This document shows, in pieces, positions 23,626 to 36,751 of a stretch of 64,000 nt of DNA. How positions within the stretch are numbered: the first letter of the stretch is position 1; each line of letters opens with the position of its first letter. The DNA comes from Physella acuta (lineage: Eukaryota; Mollusca; Gastropoda; Physidae). Position numbers and translations under genes: made by a program. The notes under the pieces are model-generated. The model had not been told where the DNA came from and did not search any database. It worked only from the letters and a program-made list of their open reading frames with translations. The stretch spans positions 372,001 to 436,000 of the forward strand of contig NW_026731579.1 of NCBI RefSeq assembly GCF_028476545.1, given 5' to 3'.

Positions 23626-25479
23626 ACAGATCCGGTCAACTAGCAGAACTCCCCGTAAAACCCAGAACGGCACGTGGAATATTGATATTCATTGACCAAA
23701 CCAATTGTTTGCTCAGTTCCTGATTCAATCGCCTTCAGCCTGTCAACGCTGATCTGTGTCACCTGGGCTACAGCACAGGTGGTCTGTCACCTGCTACCTG
23801 CCCGCTGATTGGCTGGCTAATTGTTCGCTCAGCCGTCACGTGAGCACAGGTAATTGAAAGAAAATGTCAGAGAGCAGAAGTCAAACAAGACGTGCTGACC
23901 CAGCGCTGGAAACTGTTCACGGGAATGACAGCAACTTACTGTTGGGGGGGGGGGGGGGTTAAAATGTATTATGTTCCATTATAAGTTCCACGTAAATCCT
24001 GTGAGTTTGTTAAAATTAATTCAATAATTTATTGGGTTCAAATAATGCAACAGGTCAGAAGTTGTTTTTTCGTGTTTGTTTGAATGATACCGTCCACACG
24101 ATAACAAAATTATCTACCTGTCAATAAGTCGAAGATGTTCATCTACCTGTCAACAGGTCGAAGATGTTCATCTACCTGTCATTCTGTTAAAGATCACCAT
24201 GTACCTGCAATTGTCAAAGATATTCGATCACCGATGACTCAGTGTTGTGAAGGAGTGATTGGGCGTGATTGGATAAATTGATTGTAAGCTGACACTGTCG
24301 TTACAGTTGACTCCCCATGCTATGAGTTAGCTGTCGTCACGAGATGTCGTATAGTGTTCTTACAGATTAGGATTAGGATAGAAGAAAGTGTGAGACGACT
24401 CACCCAGTTTTTGTGTGTTTACTACCAGGTTTGTCTACATTAGTTGCTGTGTATGATATTGGTAGACAGGACGTTATTGTAGGATTGGTGAGTTTTAAAG
24501 TGTGTCATGATTTAGCCGAGATAGAATAGACTGTGTTCTCGACAGTGACTAGTATAGATATCTTATATTAAATTTTTATTATTGTTAATTATAGTGAGCC
24601 TTTGTTTAGTTCAATTTTACTGTGTAGTTGTCGGTCTGTGGTTGTGTATATATATGACCTATAATACAATTGACTGACTTAAACCCGTGCGTCAGTGTGT
24701 TCATATCACTAAGTTTAACACGTGATCACCTGAGGTCAGCCATGAGTTGTAAACAAAGCTAAACGTCAGCTTGAATGAGATAGGCGTGTTGGTCAGCAGA
24801 ATTTCAATGAGAACTCTCAGCTGGTTCTGCCAACTGTTTCACAATTCATGACTGAAATTGTCAATTGTAAATATTGCATAGAATAAGCATTCCATCTTCC
24901 ATCATTATTTTATCGCCAATTAGAGACATTAGTTTAAAGAATTCAACCGCTTGGTTAGATCAAAGTTGGCCATTCATTAATGACCTAATACTAAACCAAG
25001 TATGTAATTACTCTGCTATGCCTTTGTCGTTTTCTTAGAATAATCTCAACCTGATCGTGCATTCACAGAACGCAGCAATTAAGTTGATTGCTGGTACGTT
25101 CTGCCAGGGCCAAGCATTATTTCCTTAGAGCAAGGGCAAAAAGAAAAATCAATGGGAGATTTGTATGATTTTTGTCTCCCATTAACTTATATCATATCTG
25201 CCATTAAGCTGTGTCGCATTTTTTTTAAAATTCTATCGCAATGGAGTTTTTGTAGGCAATGTTTGATGAAGTCAACCAGCCATCCCCATCCCCCCCCCAC
25301 TCCCCCAGCCCGTCAGTCTTGTACAAAATGTGACGTTTGTTTGTTTACACTACAGTTTTAAGCTGACAGGGTCCCGACGTAACGAACGTCACATTTGTTT
25401 TCAGATGGGTCTGGAACTTGATGCCAAGACATGGGATGGCAGTTGGAGGATTCGCAGGATCTTGTGGGTGGGGGAGGAT
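23626..25479. other. 1.85 kb single-copy stretch
   Basis: It contains a G14 run near 23944 and three loose 33-bp units at 24100-24185 built on GATGTTCATCTACCTGTC. The rest is unrecognised; there is no convincing open frame. Confidence 0.35.
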
Positions 25480-25935
25480 TGTGAGGGTGTGGGCGGTGTA
25501 TGGGGCAGTGTGTGTGGGTAGTTTGTCAGTGTAGTGTTTGTGTGGGAGGTGTGTGTGGCCAGTGTGTGTTAGTAGTGTGTGTGTGTGTGTGGTTGATGCT
25601 GAACGTTGGTCAGGGCAGTGTGTGTGGACAGTGTCTGTGGGCGGTGTATGTGGGTAGGTTGTGAGGGTAGTGTGTGTGGGAGGTGTGTGTGGCCACTGTG
25701 TGTGAGTAGTGTGTGTGTGTGTGTGTTTGATGCTGAAGGTGCTAGACGTTGATGAGGACAGAGTGTGTGGGCATTGTGTGTGTGTGGTCAGTGTGTGTGG
25801 TCAGTTTGTGTGGTCAGTGTGTGTGGACATTGTGTGTGGGCAGTGTGTGTGGTCAGTGTGTGTGATCAGTTTGTGTGGTCAGTGTGTGTGGACATTGTGT
25901 GTGGTCAGTGTATGTAGTCAGTGTGTGTAAGGACT
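25480..25935. repeat. GT-rich repeat, GTGTGTGGTCAGT units
   Basis: Irregular 12-bp to long units of GTGTGTGG with TCAGT or ACATT. A block of about 125 bp containing GTTGATGCTGAA occurs twice (near 25590 and 25727). Strongly G/T-biased on the plus strand. Confidence 0.88.
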
Positions 25936-26586
25936 ATGTGCGTTTATATTGTCGTGTTTAGAATTATTTCTTGATGTATTTGTTCATGGGACCCCTGAAT
26001 GTTATACTCTACACTTTTACCACCAAAAATTGACATGAAGGAAAATCCAACTAAAATCCCCTTAGACCTACACCACGCCATTTCGCTTTTCCTACTACAG
26101 AGACCTATCTGACCGAGACAATAAACATGTTGACTGATCCAAGCTCTATCTTTACTAGACAACAGTGTACGGCTTTAAGGAGCGAAGATCAGGAAAGTAT
26201 TTTAGGATACCTTTTAGACAACAATAGCGCCACAATTAACCTCGAGAAAGTATTTTAGGATAATTTTTAGACAACAATAGAGCCACCATTAACCTCTATG
26301 TACCAAACATCGAAAAGATTTTAGAAGTTTAGCGACAGAACTTAGCGGGAAAATCCCACTTTTTTTTGTCAAGTGTTATTAAAAACTTCGTTCAATTTGA
26401 AGTTAATGTAAGATAAGACTTGTAAGTGTTTGTGGAGGTATTTTTAAATATGCTGTTAGGTGGTTAATGACGTAAGTCAAACTAATAGTATTTATTTTTA
26501 GTCGTATTTTACTACAAATATCTGTGCTCGTAAAAGTAATCTGTTTCTGTGACTACGGCATACAAAAGGATAGTGTAACTAGCACA
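25936..26586. other. Single-copy spacer with a two-copy repeat
   Basis: At 26193-26300 a roughly 55-bp unit containing AAAGTATTTTAGGATA and TTTTTAGACAACAATAG is present twice. Otherwise unrecognised. Confidence 0.4.
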
Positions 26587-26797
26587 CATAGTTTCTTTCA
26601 GACTTTCTTCTCAGGATGAGCACTTTTCGGGGGGGGGGGGGGGAGGGGGGGGGGGTAGCGGACTAAATTTTCCGGGGCGGGGGGGGGGGGTATATATTTA
26701 TATCCTTTTCTATATTAATTATATTTCGTTCAAGGGGGTCGGGGAGGGAGAGGAGGGTAGACGTTTTCACCCGAAGAGGTATCTGAAAGAAACTGAT
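26587..26797. mobile_element. Degraded hAT-type MITE, family B
   Basis: The ends CATAGTTTCTTTCAG and CTGAAAGAAACTGAT match those of the family B copies at 27509, 53784 and 59849 with several substitutions, and the interior keeps the G-rich blocks, GTATATATTTATAT and ATTTCGTTC in the same order. No target duplication survives (CTAGCACA against ACCATTAC), so this is the oldest copy. Confidence 0.7.
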
Positions 26798-27416
26798 ACC
26801 ATTACGTCTACCTTCCTTTCCTTTTCCCAACATGAGTACAGTGCCTATTCTATTTTGTAAAACATATTGTACTTTTCTATATGATTGTTCTCTAATGTCA
26901 AAGTTTCCATTTTTTCAACTATTTCTGTTTTTATTTGGGACACCCACGACACAATCCAAATAAATTACCTCACAGCGATTTAATTACGTCAGGATGCTTC
27001 AGCGTCCTTCACCTTGGTGTCGATATTTCCGTCAACTTGATTTCATTACATATGTTAAATTAATGAAAGGCTCCAAATAGAAAGCTAAAGTGCGCCAGAT
27101 GAATCCTATCCTTGATGAATCCCATCTTGATGAATTCATTAATTAACGTCTGAGTAGCTCCTGGTAAAATAATCACCGTCGGCGTGAGCAGGGAAATAAA
27201 CGACAGGACACTGAGTGCACGTGAAGCAGCTCACTCAGGAGATTATCAAACTTATCAGCGCACGTGGGTGATAGGCGGCCATCGCTCGACAACATCGAGT
27301 GACGCCATGTTTGTTACGTCTGGCTGAGGTGCCGGGCACGTGACCTTAAACTTGAACCGGAAGCTCAATACAATAATAAGTTTTCGACAGATATCTGGGT
27401 AAACATGCGTCAACGT
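26798..27416. other. Single-copy stretch, possible regulatory DNA
   Basis: It contains CACGTG-type sites (27220-27265) and ATTAATTAA clusters (27050, 27135). No gene is recognised. Confidence 0.25.
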
Positions 27417-27503
27417 CAGAAAACAGTCAGTGAACCTATGACCTTTAGTACAGAAGACCTCAGAAAACAGTCAGTGACCTATGACCTTTAGTACAGAAGA
27501 CCT
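27417..27503. repeat. 43/44-bp tandem duplication beside a MITE
   Basis: Two units starting CAGAAAACAGTCAGTGA and ending CAGAAGACCT. The MITE at 27509 lies at the right boundary, its target duplication CCTGAGAC overlapping the last bases of unit 2. Confidence 0.9.
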
Positions 27504-27508
27504 GAGAC

Positions 27509-27713
27509 CAGTGTTTCTTCCAGACTTTTTTCTCCGGGGGGGCACTTGAAATTTTCGGGGGGGGGGGCGGTAAACTTTCTTCGGGGGGGCGGACACTGTT
27601 AAAAGTATATATTTTCTATATAAATTATGTAAATTTCATTTCGTTCGGGGGGGGCGGTAAAAAATTTTCGGGGGGGCTTTGCCCCCCCGAAGAGATGCCT
27701 GGAAGAAACTCTG
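27509..27713. mobile_element. hAT-type MITE, family B, intact copy
   Basis: A 205-bp element starting CAGTGTTTCTTCCAG and ending CTGGAAGAAACTCTG. The duplication CCTGAGAC is perfect at 27501-27508 and 27714-27721. The interior has four G-rich tracts around an AT-rich core (TATATATTTTCTATATAAAT), and near the right end a palindrome of GGGGGGG CTTTG CCCCCCC. No transposase. Confidence 0.95.
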
Positions 27714-27740
27714 CCTGAGACTAAAAAAAAAACAGCCAGA

Positions 27741-27972
27741 AACATGGTCGAATGGTAGAGCATACGACTGCTAATCCGAGCATCTCGAGTTCAAATTACG
27801 GTTCAAGTCAGTAGAACGTCTCTGAGTCCACCCAGCTATGATGGGTTACTGACTCACATTAAAGTAAAGACAGCTGGACAAAGTGCTGATCATGCTATTC
27901 TTTCATATGCTGAGGTCACAGAAACAGGTGAGCTCTACTTCATCTGCCCCCATTGACAGTCAAAAGGGAATT
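27741..27972 (+). mobile_element. tRNA-derived SINE, copy 2
   Basis: The head has an A-box-like GAATGGTAGAGC, then CGACTGCTAATCCGAG and a B-box-like GAGTTCAAATTAC. The CTGCTAATCC anticodon-loop region resembles tRNA-Ser(GCT), so a serine tRNA origin is possible. The body has TGAGTCCACCCAGCTATGAT, AAAGTAAAGACAGCTGG and GTGCTGATCATGC; the tail is GAAACAGGTGAGCTCTACTT and GACAGTC. It sits about 20 bp right of the MITE. It is the most complete copy in the window. Confidence 0.88.
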
Positions 27973-28319
27973 CTACTACCTCAAAAAACCTGATCAAACA
28001 GCAATCATCCGTCTGGCCGGAACGGTATTCGCTGCTAGGATCCGCATACCGGAAATCTGTGAGTGTTGATTACCTAAGATGTACGTGTCGTGATGAGGAT
28101 AGTACTCACACCGGGATAGTCACATGCCCGAAGTAGTCAGACAGGATAACCAGGATAGTATTCACACCGGGATAGTTACGTCACATGCCAAGACAGGATA
28201 CTAGGATAGCCACGTGACATGAACAGGATGGCTAATGTGTCTGGGGATAGAGCATGCACGCACAAAATGTGACAACTGTCACAAAATGTGGCGACTGTCA
28301 CAAAATGTGACAACTCTCA
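27973..28319. other. Spacer with loose GGATAG repeats
   Basis: At 28095-28215 there are three loose units containing CACCGGGATAGT or ACAGGATA. At 28265-28325 short units of CACAAAATGTGACAACTGT occur. No gene. Confidence 0.5.
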
Positions 28320-28676
28320 CAACATGCAGAAATGTGTGGGGGATACAGCTCCTAGCAGAAATGTGTGGGGGATACAGCTTCAGTAGAAATGTGTGGGGGG
28401 TACAGCTTTTAGTAGAAAGGTGTGGGCGATACAGCTCCTATCAGATATGTGTGGGGGATACAGCTCTAAGTATAAAGGTGTCTGGATACTGCTCCAGGAG
28501 GGTGGTGTGTTGGATACAGCTCCAAGAAGAAATGTGTGGGGGATACAGCTCCAAGCAGAAAAGTGTGGGGGATACAGCTCCTAGCAGAAAGGCGTGGGGG
28601 ATACAGCTCCAAGCAGAAAGGTGTGGGGGATACAGCTCCAAGCAGAAAGGTGTGGGGGATACAGCTCCTAGCAGAA
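28320..28676. repeat. 29-bp minisatellite, about 12 units
   Basis: The unit contains GGGGGATACAGCTCCAAGCA then GAAAGGTGTG. Units in the 28470-28510 part are most divergent. Confidence 0.95.
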
Positions 28677-29730
28677 AAAGTTTTTAGAAAAAAGAATAGT
28701 GACAAGATGAAAATTATTCGAAATAAAGTACTACCCCCCCCCCCATACACACAAAACTAAATCAACCGCTATTAAAATGATGACGACAGTAACTAAGATT
28801 TAATTACAAGAACGTCAGCAGCCAGATCAAAAAACTTTTTCAATTTTCCATTGGGTAGATTTGGTCACGTGGGACAACCGGACGTGTGACCTCAAAATTC
28901 CTTGTCATAAAGTTTCTAACAGGTAAACAAAAAGTTTATTGTTAAAAACTTCACATTTTTATCGACTTTTTCACCTTGAAGATATTTTATAATGGCTGGT
29001 TTTTTTGTGCTCAAGTTTACTTTAAAAGGAATAAAGTATTCTCGTAGGGAGAGATTTTAATGAAGCTGCTAATTACTGCCGTGTTTTAAATCACGTGACG
29101 TAGTTTAATGGCTCGTTCAGGCCCAGATACACGGGTTAATGGATGATTAAAACATACATCTAAAACATCTTGCGTTAATTCATTAACTTGCTGGGGACAT
29201 TTTTAACGCCTTCTCGGCGAGATCAGATAAACGCAAGCAACACATCGACGTGTTATTAAAAAGTTTCTTTGTCATTCGCATCGTTCATTAAATGCGACAT
29301 CTATAGGCCTACATAATTTTTTTTTTTCGTGAAATTATTTTTCATCAATTTTTTACATGATTGAGCCTAACCAAAAGTATTATAAAAATTAAACTTTTAT
29401 TATAAATTTTTACCAATTTAACTGTTGAAGCTTACAAAAATATTTGATACAAATGAAAATAATTCCGGCAAAAGTACGGCTCGCTGCATGCTAAATTAAA
29501 ACGAGGCAGGGGAAAACCGGAAATTTCCGTGCAGTGGTTCAGAGCCCTAAACTCAAGTCTTTAATTAATGAAAGGACGAGCCAGTGGGTTAAGTGGAGGG
29601 TTCAAATCTAACGTCTGGTAAACATAATCAAAAGCCGGCTCTTTGATGTACTCGTGAGCCGCATATGGGAGCACCCGGCTCAACTCGGAGCCAAACATTC
29701 GACAGGAAAATAAACAATCTCGGTCTACAC
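28677..29730. other. 1 kb AT-rich single-copy stretch
   Basis: It contains a C10 run (28734-28744). A fragment at 29585-29625 (GGGTTAAGTGGAGGGTTCAAAT) is vaguely tRNA-like without a stem structure. No gene is recognised. Confidence 0.35.
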
Positions 29731-30905
29731 ATGAGTTCAGGGGTGTCGATATAAGTTCAGGGGTGTCGATATAAGTTCAGGGGTGTTGTTCTTAAGTTCA
29801 GGGGTGTCGCCCTTAAGTTCAGGGGTGTCGATATAAGTTCAGGGGTGTCGCCCTTAAGTTCAGGGGTGTCGATATAAGTTCAGGGGTGTCGATATAAGTG
29901 TGTCGATATAAGTTCAGGGGTGTCGCCCTTAAGTTCAGGGGTGTCGATATAAGTTCAGGGGTGTCGATATAAGCTCAGGGGTGTCGATATAAGTTCAGGG
30001 GTGTTGTTCTTAAGTTCAGGGGTGTCGCCCTTAAGTTCAGGGGTGTCGATATAAGTTCAGGGGTGTCGATATAAGTTCAGGGGTGTCGCCCTTAAGTTCA
30101 GGGGTGTCGATATAAGTTCAGGGGTGTCGATATAAGTTCAGGGGTGTCGATATAAGTTCAGGGGTGTCGCCCTTAAGTTCAGGGGTGTCGCCCTTAAGTT
30201 CAGGGGTGTCGATATAAGTTCAGGGGTGTCGATATAAGTTCAGGGGTGTCGATATAAGTTCAGGGGTGTCGCCCTTAAGTTCAGGGGTGTCGATATACGT
30301 TCAGGGGTGTCGATATAAGTTCAGGGGTGTCGATATAAGTTCAGGGGTGTCGATATAAGTTCAGGGGTGTCGATATAAGTTCAGGGGTGTCGATATAAAC
30401 TCAGGGGTGTCGATATACGTTCAGGGGTGTCGATATAAGTTCAGGGGTGTCGCCCGTAAGTTCAGGGGTGTCGATATAATTTCGGGGGTGTTGCTCATAA
30501 GTTCAGGGGTGTTGCTCATAAGTTCAGGGGTTTCGCCCTTAAGTTCAGGGGTGTCGATATAAGTTCAGGGGTGTTGCCCTAAAGTTCAGGGGTGTCGATA
30601 TAAATTGGGGGGGGGGGGGGGGTGTTGCTCATAAGTTCAGCGGTGTCGTTCTAAAGTTCAGGGGTGTTGCTCATAAGTTCAGGGGTTTTGCTCATAAGTT
30701 CAGGGGTGTCGTTCTTAAGTTCAGGGGTATTACCTTAAGTTCAGGGGTTTTGCTCATAAGTTCAGGGGTTTTGCTCATAAGTTCAGAGGTGTTGTTCTTA
30801 AGTTCAGGGGTGTTGTTGTTAAGTTCAGGGATATTCCCTTAAGTTCAAGGGTGTTGCTCATAAGTTCAAGGGTTTCGATATAAGTTCAGGGGTGACGTTC
30901 TTGTG
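29731..30905. repeat. 20-bp minisatellite, about 58 units
   Basis: The unit is TTCAGGGGTGTCGATATAAG; a second form has GCCCTTAAG in place of GATATAAG. The two forms alternate irregularly in the left two thirds, and the right third has drifted to GTTGCTCATAAG and GTTGTTCTTAAG. A G18 run interrupts it at about 30606-30622. Confidence 0.97.
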
Positions 30906-30957
30906 AGCAGGGCGTCGCTCATACATCCAGTATCTTCCGCTCTAAGATTCTAGAAGC

Positions 30958-31115
30958 AAATATGATTTCCGTGCAGTCACACGTTTGACACCATCTATCA
31001 CATGCACGGCGCATGATTTCCGTGCAGTTAAACATTATGACACCATCTACCACATGCACGGCGCATGATTTCCGCGCAGTCACACGTATGGCGCCACCTA
31101 TCACATGCGCGGCGC
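30958..31115. repeat. About 58-bp repeat, three units
   Basis: Units contain ATGATTTCCGTGCAGT, ACACCATCTATCACATGCAC and GGCGC, with a drifted third unit (GGCGCCACC). Confidence 0.88.
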
Positions 31116-31289
31116 ACGAGAAAAATGTCACACCCTGCAGGTGTAAGCATCCGATTTGTTTGCTGGAGAAATCGATATTCTAGAACCGATCAGGGTGACA
31201 TTAAGATCAATGCATCATCACGGGAACGAGGACGTCTTCATAAAAAATTCAGGTGTGGCCTTGTAGGAGTCGTGCCAGGTGTTTCTCGT

Positions 31290-32573
31290 GGTCACAACAT
31301 GACCACCTGGCAGGTAGTTACATGACCACCTGCCAGGTAGTGACAGTCGCCACAACATGTCCACCTGCCAGGTAGTTACATGACCACCTGCCAGGTAGTT
31401 ACAGTCGCCACAACATGTCCACCTGCCAGGTAGTTACATGACCACCTGCCAGGTAGTTACATGACAACCTGCCAGGTAGTTACATGACCACCTGCCAGGT
31501 AGTTACATGACCACATGCCAGGTAGTTACATGACCACCTGCCAGGTAGTTACATGACCACCTGCCAGGTATTTACATGACCACCTGCCAGGTAGTTACAT
31601 GACCACCTGCCAGGTAGTTACATGACAACCTGCCAGGTAGTTACAGTCCGCCACAACATGACCACCTGCCAGGTAGTTACAGTCGCCACAACATGACCAC
31701 CTGCCAGGTAGTTACATGACCACCTGCCAGGTAGTTACATGACCACCTGCCAGGTAGTTACATGACCACCTGCCAGGTAGTTATATGACCACCTCCCAGG
31801 TAGTTACATGACCACCTGCCAGGTAGTTACATGACCACCTGCCAGGTATTTACATGACCACCTGCCAGGTAGTTACATGACCACCTGCCAGGTAGTTACA
31901 TGACAACCTGCCAGGTAGTTACAGTCGCCACAACATGACCACCTGCCAGGTAGTTACAGTCGCCACAAACATGTCCACCTGCCAGGTAGTTACATGACCA
32001 CCTGCCAGGTAGTTACATGACAACCTGCCAGGTAGTTACATGACCACCTGCCAGGTAGTTACATGACCACATGCCAGGTAGTTACATGACCACCTGCCAG
32101 GTAGTTACATGACCACCTGCCAGGTATTTACATGACCACCTGCCAGGTAGTTACATGACCACCTGCCAGGTAGTTACATGACAACCTGCCAGGTAGTTAC
32201 AGTCGCCACAACATGACCACCTGCCAGGTAGTTACAGTCGCCACAACATGACCACCTGCCAGGTAGTTACATGACCACCTGCCAGGTAGTTACATGACCA
32301 CCTGCCAGGTAGTACATGACCACCTGCCAGGTAGTTATATGACCACCTCCCAGGTAGTTACATGACCACATGCCAGGTAGTTACATGACAACCTGCCAGG
32401 TAGTTACAGTCGCCACAACATGACCACCTGCCAGGTAGTTACAGTCGCCACAACATGACCACCTGCCAGGTAGTTACATGACCACCTGCCAGGTAGTTAC
32501 ATGACCACCTGCCAGGTAGTTACATGACCAACCTCCCAGGTAGTTACATGACCACATGCCAGGTAGTTACAGT
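31290..32573. repeat. 23-bp minisatellite with palindromic core, about 54 units
   Basis: The unit is CCACCTGCCAGGTAGTTACA plus TGA. Each unit contains ACCTGCCAGGT, a perfect inverted repeat around one C. Longer units carrying CAGTCGCCACAACATG recur in pairs near 31681, 31921-31957, 32203-32237 and 32408-32444, giving a higher-order period of about 205-282 bp. The motif includes CACCTG, the core recognised by Snail/ZEB and class A bHLH factors; binding is not shown. Confidence 0.96.
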
Positions 32574-33002
32574 GGGTTTGAATACTGTCACACACACACG
32601 TGGTGTCTAGTTACTCACGCAGTCACGTGGTGTCTGGACATTGGCACACTTTCACGAGTTTACAAGACGGTCACATAATTTTTTGCCTAGTCCAGTGTAT
32701 TTTCCTTTCTTCACTTCCCCCCCCCCCCCCCAAAAAAAAAATGCTTAATGAAACTGCCAATTCAGCATAAAACAAAGAAAACAAAATTTTGACAAAATGT
32801 GTTCAGTTTACTTCCATACTTATGAAACATACACTGACATACAGTGATAGTTCGCCAAAGTGTTTTCTGGAAATTTACTTCAACCCCACTGTCATATCGT
32901 TTGTATGTACGTGAAGTAGAGTTGACGAGTTTCCCTACAAAGCCCAATGAAGATACACCTCAATCCTTACTGACGAGCAAACAGGTCACCGGAACTAGGA
33001 GA
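32574..33002. other. Single-copy spacer with C14/A9 run
   Basis: A poly(C)-poly(A) junction lies near 32717-32740. No gene is recognised. Confidence 0.4.
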
Positions 33003-33880
33003 GTGTTGATACAACTGAATCTGGTTAAAACCTCAACCCCCCCCCCCCCCCCCGCCCCCACCCCTCCCACCCCACACCAACGGGACCTATGTGAGTGTTG
33101 ATACAACTGAATCTGGTCACAACTCCAGCCCCCTCCCCCCCCCCGCCCCCCCACACACACACACCAAAAGGACCTAGGAGAGTATTAATACAACTGAATA
33201 TATTCACAACTCCACACACCCCCCCACACACACCAAAAGGACCTAGGAGAGTATTAATACAACTGAATATATTCACAACTCCACACACCCCCCACACACA
33301 CACCAAAAGGACCTAGGAGAGTATTAATACAACTGAATATATTCACAACTCCACACACCCCCCACACACACACCAAAAGGACCTAGGAGAGTATTAATAC
33401 AACTGAATATATTCACAACTCCACACACCCCCCCACACACACATCAAAAGGACCTAGGAGAGTATTAATACAACTGAATATATTCACAACTCCACACACC
33501 CCCCCCACACACACACCAAAAGGACCTAGGAGAGTATTAATACAACTGAATATATTCACAACTCCACACACCCCCACACACACACACCAAAAGGACCTAG
33601 GAGAGTATTAATACAACTGAATATATTCACAACTCCACACCCCCCCCCCACACACACACCAAAAGGACCTAGGAGAGTATTAATACAACTTAATATATTC
33701 ACAACTCCACACACCCCCCCCCCCCCACACACACACCAAAAGGACCTAGGAGAGTATTAATACAACTGAATATATTCACAACTCCACCCCCCCCCCGCAC
33801 ACACACACAAAGGGGACCTATGAAAGTGTAGATACAACTAAATCTGGTCACAACCCCCCCCCCCCCACACACACACACAC
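33003..33880. repeat. About 69-72-bp minisatellite, about 12 units
   Basis: The constant part is GGACCTAGGAGAGTATTAAT then ACAACTGAATATATTCACAA, and the variable part is C7-C15 with CACACACA. Nearly all length variation is in the C/CA tract. Outer units (33003-33160, 33820-33880) carry GTTGATACAACTGAATCTGG and are diverged. Confidence 0.95.
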
Positions 33881-34157
33881 TCATACACACACACCAATGA
33901 AATCCTAAACGGCTTGATAAACGTGATGATGAGTGCTGATCCAGGTGACGTCACAGGCTACATCTGGCTACAACCCCAACCGATGAAACGCTTTTATCAT
34001 CGCTTTGATTAAAGGAAGACAACTACAGCAGAAATCCCTTCTAAACTATTATCTAAGACCCCCGTAACAGTGCAATACGAGGACGGGTTATTCATCCTTT
34101 ACGTCAGGAGTTAAGTCCCGTTTTCTCACAGTGGAGTTCGCACTTCAAACAACAGAG
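33881..34157. other. Short single-copy spacer
   Basis: Nothing recognised. Confidence 0.4.
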
Positions 34158-34590
34158 AGACATACGAGGTGCGGGCAGGAAGGTCTATGGCAGGAAGGTC
34201 TATAGAAGGCAGGTCTATGACAGGAAGGTCTATAGCAGGAAGGTCTATGGTAGGAAGGTCTATGGTAGGAAGGTCTATGGTAGGAAGGTCTATGGTAGGA
34301 AGGTCTATGTCAGGAAGGTCTATGTCAGGACGGTCTATGGTAGGAAGGTCTATGGTAGGAAGGTCTATGGTAGGAAGGTCTATGGCAGGAAGGTATATGG
34401 TAGGAAGGTTTATGGTAGGAAGGTCTATGGTAGGAAGGTTTATGACAGGTAGGTCTATGGCACTTAGGTCTAGGGCAGGAAGGTCAGTGGCAGGAAGGTC
34501 AGTGGCAGGAAGGTCTTTGGAAGGTCTGTCAGGAAGGTCAATGGCAGGAAGGTCTATGGTAGGAAGGTCTATGTCAGGAAGGTCTATGTC
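34158..34590. repeat. 15-bp minisatellite, about 28 units
   Basis: The unit is GGTCTATGGTAGGAA with variants at the GTA/GCA/TCA triplet. Being a multiple of three with no stops, it leaves about 150 codons open on both strands (GRSMV on plus, LPTID on minus). Having both strands open with equal periodicity argues against a gene. Confidence 0.95.
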
Positions 34591-35523
34591 AGACAAAGAT
34601 ATGCTCCCTCGTTCCCTGCACTAGTGAGCGCCATCTGCTACACATCAACAACCACCGACTGAGTTGCCCTCAAAGAGAGGCCACTCTTGAGATTTGTCTC
34701 CCCTTGCTAACAGTTCTCTCCCCTTGCTTGTACTTCTCTCCCCTTTGCTGACAACCCCCCCCCCCCCACCCCCCACCCCCACCTAGGAATCTCATATTAC
34801 CGATTGACAGAGTTGTTCGTGAATAAATTAATCGAATTTATTGCAGATAAAAAAAATTCTTTTCATCAGTAATGCTGTTAAATCGTTCAATTTTCTTGTG
34901 TTTTTTTTTCTCGATAAATTAATCAAAATGTAAATTTGACTAGAGTTAGATTTATGCTTAGGTGTGAGAATTTGGTTAGGGTTAAGACAATGGTGAATGA
35001 CACAGCTGGGTTGATTTACATTATCGGTGAAGATAAGTCAAAGTATAAAATGATGTGTGTTTCGACTTTATCTAAACAAACAAATCAAAGAAATTAAGCT
35101 TTGTTTCTTCAGGATTTACGTAATTGCAAGCAAGCTCTTGAACGTGTCTATGAGCAGGTAAATCATCCGTTAACTGACGGCTAAATGGCGAGGATGCCGT
35201 GTGGCTAATGGCTTTCAAAAGTTGATAATGTGCGTGTACACTCCACGCGAGTGGTGTGGCTGGGTCCCACTCACCTACGTCACCTGTGTGTTGATGCAGC
35301 ACGACTCACAAACAAACTTCTCTCTGGTGATACGCCAGGGGAGGGGGGAGACAATCTTCAAAGAAACTTTTGGCGGAGTCGATTCAACTGGAATATCCGG
35401 CAGTCATGTGCAGGGGTCTAGGATACACCCAGTTGTGGAGGAGGGGTGAGATTTGTAGACGCAGGGGTGGGAGGAAGGGGGGTAACTGTTTCAGGGACAA
35501 GGGTAATTCTGAGATAATATTGC
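34591..35523. other. Single-copy stretch, no recognised gene
   Basis: A poly(C) tract lies at 34757-34790. The minus frame 35072-35302 and overlapping plus frames 35201-35449 are open over the same 200 bp without a known domain. I cannot decide whether any is real. Confidence 0.3.
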
Positions 35524-35690
35524 GAATCCCTGAGTCCACTCAGCTCTAATTTGGTACCTAACTTACGTTAGGGAAAGTAAATGCGGCTGGGCATTGTGCT
35601 GACCACAATATTCTTTTAATATGCCAAGGTCACATAAACAGGTGAACTCTACTTCACTTGTCTCGTAGACCGTCAGGTTCGTAAAGGAAT
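35524..35690 (+). mobile_element. SINE, copy 3, without tRNA head
   Basis: It matches the body and tail of the 27741 copy: CCTGAGTCCACTCAGCTCTA, GGGAAAGTAAATGCGGCTGG, GTGCTGACCACA, AACAGGTGAACTCTACTTCA, and ends in T12 after GGAA. The tRNA-like promoter is missing, so it is 5'-truncated. Confidence 0.82.
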
Positions 35691-36504
<814 letters not shown>

Positions 36505-36507
<3 letters not shown>

Positions 36508-36751
36508 GCGAATTTGTAAAGTACAACCACATACATGAACTTCTGATTATCCCGTGACTGGATGTGCATGATAAACAAACAAACAAACGCACAAATCGAC
36601 CAAGGTGCAACGGATCACGTGAGTGCTGTTCTACCTGCTGTGTGGAGTCAGCACTCACTGTCGTCGAGCAGGTAGATAGAAAAAACCTACACAGGTGGTT
36701 GTACGAATTGTTGACCTCTGACAGCGACATGATGAGTAACACGCAGCTACC
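36505..36751. other. Short single-copy spacer
   Basis: Nothing recognised. Confidence 0.4.

Noticed and set aside
26579-26805. Target duplication for the degraded family B MITE
   Set aside because: The 8-mers next to the inferred ends (CTAGCACA and ACCATTAC) do not match.
34126-34624. GRSMV-repeat and LPTID-repeat proteins on opposite strands
   Set aside because: 15-bp array open on both strands; no start context, signal sequence or flanking gene structure.
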